From positions 97,684-161,683 of the forward strand of contig JAAUZH010000009.1 in the NCBI GenBank assembly GCA_014804675.1: 64,000 nucleotides of DNA. Reading direction: 5' to 3'. The stretch's first letter is position 1; every line of letters begins with the position of its first letter. The stretch comes from Lachnospiraceae bacterium (lineage in GTDB: Bacteria; Bacillota; Clostridia; Lachnospirales; Lachnospiraceae). Of this stretch, positions 33,874-41,566 are shown piece after piece. Made by a program: the position numbers and the translations under genes. Under the pieces are notes generated by a model. The model made no database searches. It was not told the origin of the DNA and saw only the letters and a program-made list of their open reading frames with translations.

Positions 33874-35199
33874 TCAGGATTCTTTAAGAGTTTCCTCAAA
33901 AGTCCTGGAGGTTTCTGCGGATTCGGCAGAAGCCTCTGTATGTTCCGGCATCGGAAGGATCAAGGTTACTTTTTCGATTCGGTTCTTGTTTACCACGGTA
34001 GCAGAAAGCTTTGTGCCGTCTGCAAGCAGGATTTCCTCCCCGGGGGCCGGAAGCCTGTCTAAGGTTTCAATTAAAATGCCGCCGATAGAATCATAATTTT
34101 CTGAATCAAGGGTAGTAAGAAGGACATCGTTGATATCATCCAGTTTCATAGAACCTTCCACCAAATATTTGCGGGGCTCCAGCTCCTTAATCAGTTCCTT
34201 TTCCTCTTCGTCGTATTCATCCCGGATTTCTCCTACGATTTCTTCCAAAAGGTCTTCCATGGTGATCAGTCCTACGGAAGCGCCGTACTCATCAAGCACG
34301 ATGGCAATGTTAATGGCGCCTTCCCGCATTTCCATTAACAGGTCGTTGGTTTTCTTATATTCATAAGTATAATAGGTTTCCCTTAAAATGTCCCGTATCG
34401 TAAAATCCGTTTTCTTTGCAGTAAGGAAAAAATCCTTTAAAGTAACAATACCTACAATATTATCTGTATCATTTTCATAAACGGGAATACGGGAGTACAT
34501 GCTTTCCTTAAATACGTTTTGAAGCTCCCTATAAGAGGCTTCAATATCTATGATAGTCATATCGATACGTGGAATTATGATATCCTTTGCACAAGAGTCA
34601 CCAAAATCAAACACATTTAGAATCATTTCTCTTTCTTCTGATTCAATGACCCCATCTTCATGGCTGACATCCACATAAGTCTTTAACTCGCTTTCTGTCA
34701 TGTAAGAGGACTTCTTGTTAGGATCCACATGGAACAGCCATAAAAATGCATTTACCAGCTTATCTACCAAAAAAATAACAGGAGTCAGTACCCACATAAG
34801 TCCATAAATGGGATAGCAGTATACAAGTGCGATTTTTTCCGCATTATTGATTGCCCAGGTTTTGGGAATGATTTCCCCAAAAAGCAGAACCACAATGGTT
34901 AAAGCTCCGGTAGCCAGTCCCACCCAGGTTACTCCCAAAAGCCGGATTGTCAGGGCTGTTGCAAGGGAAGTGGCAGAGATGTTGACTACATTGTTGCCGA
35001 TTAATATGGCACTGAGCATTTTTGCCGGTCTTTCCAGAACCTTTTCCAAAATCATGGCTGAACGATTGCCATCATCCACCAATGTTTTGATACGAATCCT
35101 ATTTACTGTCGTCAATGAATTTTCCGCCGATGAGAAAAAAGAAGACAGTAAAAGAAGCACTGCTAAAATAACAAGTTGTATGACACCAGGGGTATCCAA
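33874..35199 (-). CDS. CNNM/CorC-HlyC family membrane protein (DUF21-CBS-CorC)
   Basis: 441 residues. An N-terminal DUF21 transmembrane domain (about 5-190; LLLLSSFFSSAENSLTTVNR), two CBS domains (about 205-325; SRIPVYENDTDNIVGIVTLKD) and a C-terminal CorC/HlyC domain (about 345-425; EILLADGTKLSATVV). Related proteins export magnesium or other divalent cations; the old name hemolysin is not informative. The start is TTG at 35199, matching the expected N-terminus of the family; AAGGAG (plus 35210-35215) lies 10 nt upstream. With mgtE it is the second magnesium-linked gene here. Confidence 0.93.
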   Translation of the reverse strand: MDTPGVIQLVILAVLLLLSSFFSSAENSLTTVNRIRIKTLVDDGNRSAMILEKVLERPAKMLSAILIGNNVVNISATSLATALTIRLLGVTWVGLATGALTIVVLLFGEIIPKTWAINNAEKIALVYCYPIYGLMWVLTPVIFLVDKLVNAFLWLFHVDPNKKSSYMTESELKTYVDVSHEDGVIESEEREMILNVFDFGDSCAKDIIIPRIDMTIIDIEASYRELQNVFKESMYSRIPVYENDTDNIVGIVTLKDFFLTAKKTDFTIRDILRETYYTYEYKKTNDLLMEMREGAINIAIVLDEYGASVGLITMEDLLEEIVGEIRDEYDEEEKELIKELEPRKYLVEGSMKLDDINDVLLTTLDSENYDSIGGILIETLDRLPAPGEEILLADGTKLSATVVNKNRIEKVTLILPMPEHTEASAESAETSRTFEETLKES

Positions 35200-35248
35200 A
35201 GTAGAACCACTCCTTTATAAGTTAGTATTTGTAAGTCTAATTCCAAGC

Positions 35249-35277
35249 TTACACTAATATAAATAGTAATATAAAAT
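35249..35277 (+). promoter_or_regulatory. Promoter of the TIGR04086-type gene
   Basis: TTACAC (35249-35254), 17-nt spacer, TAAAAT (35272-35277), in an AT-rich divergent region. Confidence 0.55.
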
Positions 35278-35301
35278 GATAAAAATTACAAGGAGGTTTC
35301 T

Positions 35302-35676
35302 ATGGAACAAAGCATAAAAAAGAGGGTAGATATACTGTTTCTGTTGAAATTGCTGGCATTCTCCTATATTCTGACAGCTGTTTTCTTATTGATCTTATCC
35401 ATGCTTTTATATAAGTTCCGTTTAAGCGAGACGATTATCAACATTGGAATCGTTGCTATTTACATAGCAGCAACCTTTCTTACCGGATTTCTGGCAGGGA
35501 AAAAAATAGGCACAAAGAAATACCTGTGGGGATTATGCCTTGGAGCAGGCTATTTTTTGATCCTTACATTGATTTCCTTGCTCATCAATCACGGAATCAG
35601 TGACTTTTCGGGAAATTTTCTGTCAACCCTGTTTATGTGTGTGGGAAGCGGAATGCTGGGCGGGATGCTCAGCTGA
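35302..35676 (+). CDS. Small membrane protein, TIGR04086-like
   Basis: 124 residues with four membrane helices (about 13-35, 44-62, 72-95 and 105-123). The Gly-rich pieces FLTGFLAGKKIGTKKYLWG and CVGSGMLGGML fit the TIGR04086 membrane family, which is common in Clostridia next to the SCIFF genes. Its role is unknown; the constant position before scfA suggests a link to peptide maturation or export, which is inference. ACAAGGAGG precedes ATG 35302. Confidence 0.82.
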   Translation: MEQSIKKRVDILFLLKLLAFSYILTAVFLLILSMLLYKFRLSETIINIGIVAIYIAATFLTGFLAGKKIGTKKYLWGLCLGAGYFLILTLISLLINHGISDFSGNFLSTLFMCVGSGMLGGMLS

Positions 35677-35746
35677 GAAATTAGGTTTAAACTATTACAA
35701 ATGCCAAAAAACTTTCCTAAAAAACCTTTTAAACCGTGAAAAAGTA

Positions 35747-35755
35747 TGTTATAAT
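35747..35755 (+). promoter_or_regulatory. Extended -10 promoter of scfA
   Basis: TGT-TATAAT ending at 35755, with a weak TTTTAA -35 at 17 nt. The leader to ATG 35830 is about 68 nt, so scfA can be made independently of the membrane gene. Confidence 0.65.
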
Positions 35756-35829
35756 GTGGAATGCAAACTGTCAAAAGGACATAAAAGCAGGAATTTTTGA
35801 AAACTTTATACATACAAGGAGGCCTAATT

Positions 35830-35973
35830 ATGAAACACATTAAAACATTAAGCACAAGGGATTTTAAGGAGTCCATGAAAAAAGGCGGCTGCGGTGAATG
35901 TCAGACATCCTGCCAGTCAGCTTGCAAGACATCCTGTACCGTAGGCAATCAAAGTTGCGAAAAAGTAAAATAA
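35830..35973 (+). CDS. scfA: SCIFF ranthipeptide precursor (six cysteines in forty-five residues)
   Basis: 47 residues. The leader MKHIKTLSTRDFKESMKKGG matches the SCIFF family, and the core carries six cysteines at positions 21, 24, 28, 32, 36 and 43, most followed within a few residues by Thr or Ser. In studied members (Clostridium thermocellum CteA) a radical SAM enzyme forms a Cys-to-Thr thioether. AAGGAGG (35816-35822) with a 7-nt spacer fixes the start. The maturase scfB follows. The biological role of the mature peptide is still open; signalling or regulation has been proposed for relatives. Confidence 0.95.
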   Translation: MKHIKTLSTRDFKESMKKGGCGECQTSCQSACKTSCTVGNQSCEKVK

Positions 35974-35983
35974 TGATGTTTCT

Positions 35984-36012
35984 TAAGCAGCGATAATCAT
36001 CGCTGCTTATTA
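35984..36012 (+). terminator. Attenuating hairpin between scfA and scfB
   Basis: TAAGCAGCGAT (35984-35994) and ATCGCTGCTTA (35999-36009) form an 11-bp stem with a 4-nt loop but only a weak T-run (TTATA). Likely lowers scfB relative to the abundant precursor. Confidence 0.7.
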
Positions 36013-36042
36013 TACGTTATATAGGAAGAAAGGAATAGGTTC

Positions 36043-37446
36043 GTGGTACATTGTTATGAGAACAACGGCTTTTACATTGCCCTTGACGTAAACAGCGGAG
36101 CAGTGCATGTAGTGGACCGGGTTGTGTATGAGATGATACCCCTCTTAGAGGACGGAGTAAAAGCAGGGAAGACAAAGGAAGAACTATATCAGTTTGTAAA
36201 GGAAAAGGGAGTCTTTGACTCCAGAACGGATGCAGAGGAAGGAATCGGTGAGGAAGAAGGAAAAGAAGCAATCGAAGAAATCCTTGCCCTGCATGAAAAC
36301 GGAATGCTCTATACAGACGATATTTATGAAGCATATATAGGAGATTTTAAAAACCGGAAAACGGTAGTAAAGGCATTGTGCCTGCATATTGCCCATGACT
36401 GCAATCTTGCCTGCAGGTATTGTTTTGCAGAAGAAGGGGAATACCATGGAAGACGGGCGCTTATGAGCTTTCAGGTAGGAAAAAAGGCACTGGACTTTCT
36501 GGTGGAAAATTCCGGAAACCGGGTGAATCTGGAGGTGGACTTCTTTGGAGGAGAGCCTCTTATGAACTGGCAGGTAGTAAAGGACCTGGTTGCTTATGGC
36601 AGGAGTCTGGAAGAGCCAAATCACAAAAAGTTCCGTTTTACCCTGACAACAAACGGTGTTTTGCTGGATGATGAAATATTGGAATTTGCAAACCGGGAAA
36701 TGGCAAATATTGTCTTAAGTATTGACGGGCGGAAGGAAGTCCATGATTTCATGCGTCCCTTCCGGGGTGGACAAGGCAGCTATGACCGGATCGTCCCCAA
36801 GTTTCAGAAGGTGGCAGAAAGCAGGAACCAGATGAATTATTATGTGAGGGGCACCTTTACCCGTCACAATCTGGATTTTTCCAAGGATGTGCTCCATCTG
36901 GCGGAGCTGGGTTTTGAACAGATTTCCGTGGAGCCGGTAGTGGCGGAGGAAACAGAAGAATATGCCATAAAGAAAGAGGACATCCCTTCCATATTAGAAG
37001 AGTATGATAAACTGGCACTTGCCCTGATTGAAAGAAAAAAGGCGGGAAAGGGAGTAAATTTTTTCCACTTTATGATTGATTTGGAAGGCGGGCCCTGCGT
37101 GGCAAAAAGGCTTTCCGGCTGTGGTTCCGGAACGGAATATCTGGCAGTGACCCCCTGGGGGGATTTCTATCCCTGTCATCAGTTTGTGGGACAGGAGCAG
37201 TTCCTTATGGGAAATGTGGAGGAAGGAATTATCAATACTGCCATACGGGATGAATTTAAAGGCTGTAATGTGTATGCAAAGGAAACGTGTAAGGAATGCT
37301 TTGCCAAATTTTATTGCAGTGGCGGCTGTGCGGCAAATTCTTACCATTTCCATGGCAATATAAATGGAGCTTATGACATAGGTTGTGAGCTGCAGAGAAA
37401 GCGCATTGAATGTGCAATTATGATAAAAGCGGCTTTGGCTGAGTGA
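36043..37446 (+). CDS. scfB: SCIFF maturase, radical SAM/SPASM protein
   Basis: 467 residues. The first 90 form a peptide-recognition region (ALDVNSGAVHVVDRVVYEM onward). The radical SAM CX3CX2C is Cys120, Cys124 and Cys127 (HDCNLACRYCF), followed by FFGGEPLMNW. The C-terminal SPASM part is rich in cysteines for two auxiliary iron-sulfur clusters (GPCVAKRLSGCGSGTEYLAV, then CKECFAKFYCSGGC). It makes thioether links in ScfA. The start is GTG 36043 with AAAGGAA (36029-36035) 7 nt upstream. Iron-sulfur demand and anaerobic chemistry fit the host type. Confidence 0.96.
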   Translation: MVHCYENNGFYIALDVNSGAVHVVDRVVYEMIPLLEDGVKAGKTKEELYQFVKEKGVFDSRTDAEEGIGEEEGKEAIEEILALHENGMLYTDDIYEAYIGDFKNRKTVVKALCLHIAHDCNLACRYCFAEEGEYHGRRALMSFQVGKKALDFLVENSGNRVNLEVDFFGGEPLMNWQVVKDLVAYGRSLEEPNHKKFRFTLTTNGVLLDDEILEFANREMANIVLSIDGRKEVHDFMRPFRGGQGSYDRIVPKFQKVAESRNQMNYYVRGTFTRHNLDFSKDVLHLAELGFEQISVEPVVAEETEEYAIKKEDIPSILEEYDKLALALIERKKAGKGVNFFHFMIDLEGGPCVAKRLSGCGSGTEYLAVTPWGDFYPCHQFVGQEQFLMGNVEEGIINTAIRDEFKGCNVYAKETCKECFAKFYCSGGCAANSYHFHGNINGAYDIGCELQRKRIECAIMIKAALAE

Positions 37447-37462
37447 GAGGAGAAGTTTTAAC

Positions 37463-39739
37463 ATGAAGAAAAGTAGAGCAGCATTGGTATTGATTGCAAC
37501 AGTACTTGTTATGGGACTTTTGGCATATACCTCCATCATTGGATTTGGTCCTACCAGAACAGGTTCTGCTGCGAACATCAAGCAGGGACTTGATCTTGCA
37601 GGCGGCGTCAGTATCACATACGAGGTAGCAGGAGAAGAGGAAGCAAGCGAAGCGGATATGAAGGATACCGTTTATAAGCTTCAAAAGCGTGTGGAGAAGT
37701 ATAGCACGGAAGCCCAGGTATATCAGGAAGGAAGCAAGCGTATCAGCATTGAAATTCCTGGTGTATCCGATGCCAATACGATTTTAGAGGAGTTGGGACA
37801 GCCGGGTTCTTTGTATTTCATCGCCCAGACGGGAAGTGATGGAACGAACAACTATAGTTATGGCATAGACGAAAACGGCACGCTCTTAACCGACGAGGAC
37901 GGCGCCCCGGTTTATGTACTGAGCAAAAGCATTGCTGAGATAGAAGCGGACGGCGGCATCGTGCTGACCGGAACGGATGTAAAGGATGCACAGGCAGGTC
38001 AGATCAGCGATGAAATGAAAAACAACGAAATTGCGGTGCAGCTGACTTTGACAAGTGAGGGAACGGAGAAATTTGCAGATGCTACCACAAAGGCATATCA
38101 GAACGGAGAGAGCATTGGTATTTATTATGACGGCGCTTTCGTCAGTGTTCCCAGTGTAAACAGCCCCATTCCAAACGGACAGGCAAGCATTACCGGCATG
38201 AAAGACTTTGAAGAGGCGGAAAAACTGGCTTCCACCATCCGTATCGGTGGCCTGAAGTTAGAGCTTAGGGAGCTCCGCTCCAATGTGGTAGGTGCACAGT
38301 TAGGGGAAGAGGCGCTGAAGACAAGCTTGATTGCAGGAATCGTAGGAATTATCATTGTTATGATTTTTATGATAGTGGTTTACCTGCTTCCGGGCTTTGT
38401 GTCTGCCATTGCACTTTTGATTTATACAGGAATGACTTTAGTAGCATTAAATGCTTTTGACATTACCCTGACCTTGCCGGGTATTGCAGGTATTATCCTG
38501 TCCATCGGTATGGCAGTGGACGCTAACGTTATTATCTTTGCCCGTGTGAAGGAAGAATTAGGAACCGGAAAGACAGTAAGCTCTGCCATTAAGATTGGTT
38601 TCCAGAAGGCATTTTCCGCTATCGTGGATGGAAATATCACCACCCTGATTGCGGCCCTGGTGCTTGGAATCAAAGGCTCCGGTACGGTAAAAGGCTTTGC
38701 ACAGACCCTTGGACTTGGTATTGTATTATCTATGTTCACCGCTTTGGTAGTAACCAGGCTGCTGATCAATGCCCTTTATGCTTTGGGACTGAAAAATGAA
38801 AGGCTTTATGGAAGCATTAAAGAAAGAAAATCCATCAATTTCCTTTCTAAAAAGGCAGTTTTTATAAGTATATCCCTTGTTGTGATTGTGGCAGGCTTTG
38901 TATTTATGGGCATCAATAAAGTAAATACAGGAGACATGCTCAATTATAGCCTGGAATTCAAAGGTGGTACATCCACCAATGTAACCTTTAACGAAGATTT
39001 ATCCATTGAGGATATTGATTCCCAGGTAGTACCGGTAGTGGAAGAAATTACCGGAGACGGAAATGTACAGACCCAGAAGGTGACTGGCACTAATGAAGTG
39101 GTCATTAAGACCAGAACCTTGTCGGTAGATGAAAGAGAAGCCTTTAATCAGGAAATGGTAGAACATTTTGGAGTAGATGCGGAAAAGATTACTGCAGAAA
39201 CCATCAGTGCGGCAGTCAGCGATGAAATGAAGATGGATGCAGTAGTGGCTGTCATCATTGCAACCATCTGTATGCTGATTTATATCTGGTTCCGTTTCAG
39301 CGATATCCGGTTTGCAGCCAGTGCAGTACTGGCATTGTGCCATGATGTATTGGTAGTTTTGGCATTCTATGCAGTTGCAAAGATTTCCGTAGGAAATACC
39401 TTTATTGCATGTATGCTTACCATTGTTGGTTATTCCATCAATGCAACCATTGTCATCTTCGACCGAATCCGTGAGCATTTGGCAGCCGGAAAGGGAAAAG
39501 GAGATTTACAGGAAGTGGTAAACAGCAGCATTACCCAGACCTTGACAAGAAGTATTTACACTTCCCTTACCACATTCGTCATGGTTGCAGCCCTGTATGT
39601 ATTTGGTGTGACCAGCATCCGCGAATTCGCCCTTCCTCTTATGGCAGGCATCATTTGCGGCGCATATTCCTCCGTATGTATTACCGGTGCTCTTTGGTAT
39701 TTAATGAAGACAAAAATGGTAAAATCAAAGAAAAAATAA
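37463..39739 (+). CDS. secDF: Protein translocase SecDF fusion
   Basis: 758 residues, SecD and SecF in one chain with twelve membrane helices, driving protein export with the proton gradient. SecD half: GLDLAGGVSITYEV near 35, a periplasmic-type P1 domain (50-270), then MAVDANVIIFARVKEEL. SecF half begins near 470: FKGGTSTNVTF, then NATIVIFDRIREHL and TSLTTFVMVAALYVFG. Start is ATG 37463 after GAGGAGAAG. Its fixed place after scfB in many Clostridia suggests a regulatory or export link to the SCIFF peptide, but secDF itself is housekeeping. Confidence 0.97.
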   Translation: MKKSRAALVLIATVLVMGLLAYTSIIGFGPTRTGSAANIKQGLDLAGGVSITYEVAGEEEASEADMKDTVYKLQKRVEKYSTEAQVYQEGSKRISIEIPGVSDANTILEELGQPGSLYFIAQTGSDGTNNYSYGIDENGTLLTDEDGAPVYVLSKSIAEIEADGGIVLTGTDVKDAQAGQISDEMKNNEIAVQLTLTSEGTEKFADATTKAYQNGESIGIYYDGAFVSVPSVNSPIPNGQASITGMKDFEEAEKLASTIRIGGLKLELRELRSNVVGAQLGEEALKTSLIAGIVGIIIVMIFMIVVYLLPGFVSAIALLIYTGMTLVALNAFDITLTLPGIAGIILSIGMAVDANVIIFARVKEELGTGKTVSSAIKIGFQKAFSAIVDGNITTLIAALVLGIKGSGTVKGFAQTLGLGIVLSMFTALVVTRLLINALYALGLKNERLYGSIKERKSINFLSKKAVFISISLVVIVAGFVFMGINKVNTGDMLNYSLEFKGGTSTNVTFNEDLSIEDIDSQVVPVVEEITGDGNVQTQKVTGTNEVVIKTRTLSVDEREAFNQEMVEHFGVDAEKITAETISAAVSDEMKMDAVVAVIIATICMLIYIWFRFSDIRFAASAVLALCHDVLVVLAFYAVAKISVGNTFIACMLTIVGYSINATIVIFDRIREHLAAGKGKGDLQEVVNSSITQTLTRSIYTSLTTFVMVAALYVFGVTSIREFALPLMAGIICGAYSSVCITGALWYLMKTKMVKSKKK

Positions 39740-39795
39740 TAAGTAGTTCACCATTTGCCCTGTAAGGGCAGAAGCGGTGGCGTATAGGAAATAGG

Positions 39796-39841
39796 AGAAG
39801 GCACTCTGTATTTGGATGCGGGGGTGTCTTCTTTTGGTTTT
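39796..39841 (+). terminator. Terminator after secDF
   Basis: AGAAGGCACTC (39796-39806) and GGGTGTCTTCT (39822-39832) form an 11-bp stem with two G-T pairs, followed by TTT-GG-TTTTT. Confidence 0.75.
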
Positions 39842-39912
39842 TAGGGAAGAATTGCTTAAAAGTAATGGGGAGTTTGTGTTTTTTGGGGGGAGGGGGTGGT
39901 GGATGAGGGGAC

Positions 39913-40139
39913 GCAGCAGAGGGATGAGAGCGGATTCCATGCGATGTTTTTGGTGGCGGTTTTCCTAAACAGCCTGATGGAGGGTATTGGTAACGTACGG
40001 GTCGGCATATAGCGGCATCCGTGCCGCAATATGCCTAAAATTGCCGTCCATGGCAATTTTCCCCTGGGTTATGGGCAGGCTGTTAAGGAAAACCGCCGCC
40101 AAAAACAATGCATGGAATCCGCTCTCATCCCTCTGCTGC
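39913..40139. repeat. Palindromic element, family 2 (different core)
   Basis: 64-nt arms (39913-39976 and 40076-40139) start GCAGCAGAGGG and end CCCTCTGCTGC, with four mismatches. The 99-nt core is unrelated to family 1. It holds two hairpins: GGCATAT-a-GCGGCA with TGCCGC-a-ATATGCC (about 40003-40035), and AAAATTGCC with GGCAATTTT (40037-40060). No coding capacity is credible. A G-rich tract lies just upstream (39884-39910). Confidence 0.88.
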
Positions 40140-40279
40140 TGTTTTCTTTCAGCCGGTACTCTTTGATAAGTGCTGCCTTTATCTTTCTAAGCATGAATCT
40201 AATATATGAAAAACGTACCGAAATAGAAAGAAACTATCCCAAACTTTTCAAAAGAACACTAAAAGCTTTCCAATACACA
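40140..40279. other. AT-rich spacer between two palindromic elements
   Basis: No gene, promoter or terminator I can support. An open frame crosses it from the left palindrome but it is built from the repeat arm and lacks a ribosome binding site. Confidence 0.6.
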
Positions 40280-40500
40280 GTGGGAGCTGGCAGGGCATAG
40301 GAGGGGTGGGGAAGGCGGGGGAGCTGGCAGGGCAAAGATACTCTTATGGGCCTTGGCAAAGTCGCCGGCACTTACGCACCGTATTCTGGTGCGTTAGTAC
40401 CGCTGCGTCTTTGCAGAGCGAAAGCGTGCCCACTAAGAGTATCTTTGCCCTGCCAGCTCCCCCGCCTTCCCCACCCCTCCTATGCCCTGCCAGCTCCCAC
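40280..40500. repeat. Palindromic element, family 1 copy 5 (core on plus)
   Basis: 72-nt arms from GTGGGAGCTGG (40280) to CCAGCTCCCAC (40500) match almost perfectly but are GC-rich and unrelated to the arms of copies 1-4. The core (40352-40427) is the same 76-nt unit in plus orientation. The outer boundary CAGTGGGAG/CTCCCACGTCCTC is shared with copy 6. Confidence 0.92.
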
Positions 40501-40580
40501 GTCCTCTTTCCCCTACTGCCCAACCAGCCATGAAAAAATTCCCTAAAATCTTATGTCTTTTTTAAGATTTTCCATTCCCA

Positions 40581-40609
40581 TTGAAATATTTGCTGAAATT
40601 TGTCAAAAT
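40581..40609 (+). promoter_or_regulatory. Promoter of the anchored amidase gene
   Basis: TTGAAA (40581-40586), 17-nt spacer, CAAAAT (40604-40609). Predicted start near 40616 excludes the in-frame ATG at 40553. Confidence 0.6.
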
Positions 40610-40654
40610 AAATTTACAGAAATTTTCAGACAAAAACCAGAAATGAGAGATTAC

Positions 40655-41449
40655 ATGGAACAGCAGAGCATACAAAGAAAAAGGCGGCCGCTGACGGAAG
40701 AGGAACGACGGCGGCGGGAAATCCGAAGAAAAAAGCGAAGAAGAAAGGTCTATCTGGCAAGAACGATAGCGGCGCTGATTGCTTTTTTTCTCATTTTTAC
40801 AATTTCATTTGGAATAAAGCAGCTTGCCAGCTTTCTAAAAAACCGATGGGAAACAGAAGAAACCGCAGATATTTCACAGGAAATAGAGGAACCGGTAAAT
40901 ACCGTATCCAGAAAGAAAGTGGCAAGACCGGAATTTCAGGTAGATTTGCTTACGATTAACGAATATTCCAGACCGGGCTATTTACTGCCGGAGGTAAAAA
41001 ATATTTTTGTCCATTACACGGCAAATAAAGGCACAAGCGCTGCTCAGAACAGAAGTTATTTCGAAAATTTAAAGGATACCCATGAAACCTCTGCCAGCGC
41101 TCATTTCATCATTGGATTTGAAGGAGAGGCGATTCAATGTATTCCTTTAATGGAAATTGATTATGCGGTTATGCAGCGCAATTATGATTCGGTATCTATT
41201 GAATGCTGCTTTTTGGATGAAAGCGGAAAATTTACCGATGCCACCTACAATAAGCTGGTGGAAATGCTGGCATGGCTGGTGACCAACTATGATTTAACCC
41301 CTGAGGATATTCTGCGCCATTATGATGTGGGCGGGAAATTGTGTCCGAAATACTATGTGGAGCATGAGGATGAGTGGAACAGGCTCATAGAAGATGTAGC
41401 TGCATATATTGAAAAATTTGGAGTTTTGGAGGAAAGTGTTGTAGAATAA
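40655..41449 (+). CDS. Membrane-anchored N-acetylmuramoyl-L-alanine amidase (amidase_2)
   Basis: 264 residues. A strongly basic cytoplasmic tail (RRREIRRKKRRRK) precedes one membrane helix (about 36-55), a linker, and an amidase_2/PGRP-like zinc domain (about 90-255). Candidate zinc ligands are the His in NIFVHYTA, the His in ASAHFIIG and the Cys in GGKLCPKYYV. It cleaves the lactyl amide bond of peptidoglycan at the cell surface. ATG 40655 is preferred over ATG 40643; both have weak sites. It follows palindrome copy 5 and precedes recJ by about 115 bp. Confidence 0.88.
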   Translation: MEQQSIQRKRRPLTEEERRRREIRRKKRRRKVYLARTIAALIAFFLIFTISFGIKQLASFLKNRWETEETADISQEIEEPVNTVSRKKVARPEFQVDLLTINEYSRPGYLLPEVKNIFVHYTANKGTSAAQNRSYFENLKDTHETSASAHFIIGFEGEAIQCIPLMEIDYAVMQRNYDSVSIECCFLDESGKFTDATYNKLVEMLAWLVTNYDLTPEDILRHYDVGGKLCPKYYVEHEDEWNRLIEDVAAYIEKFGVLEESVVE

Positions 41450-41566
41450 TTGTAGAATTAATATAGGATATGGATTATAATGGTAATGTGACTACAATTT
41501 GGAAATACTATCAGGATTTCCAAAAGGCACATAGGATAAAACAAAACTGGAAAGCAGGAATAAGGA

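Noticed and set aside
39884..39910. G-rich tract that might form a G-quadruplex
   Set aside because: It has only three clear runs of three or more G with a long irregular gap; a four-run motif is not met. It is more likely flanking sequence of the palindrome.
40031..40300. 89-codon frame between the two palindromes
   Set aside because: It starts within the family 2 core, uses its arm as code and ends in the copy 5 arm; no ribosome binding site or family resemblance.
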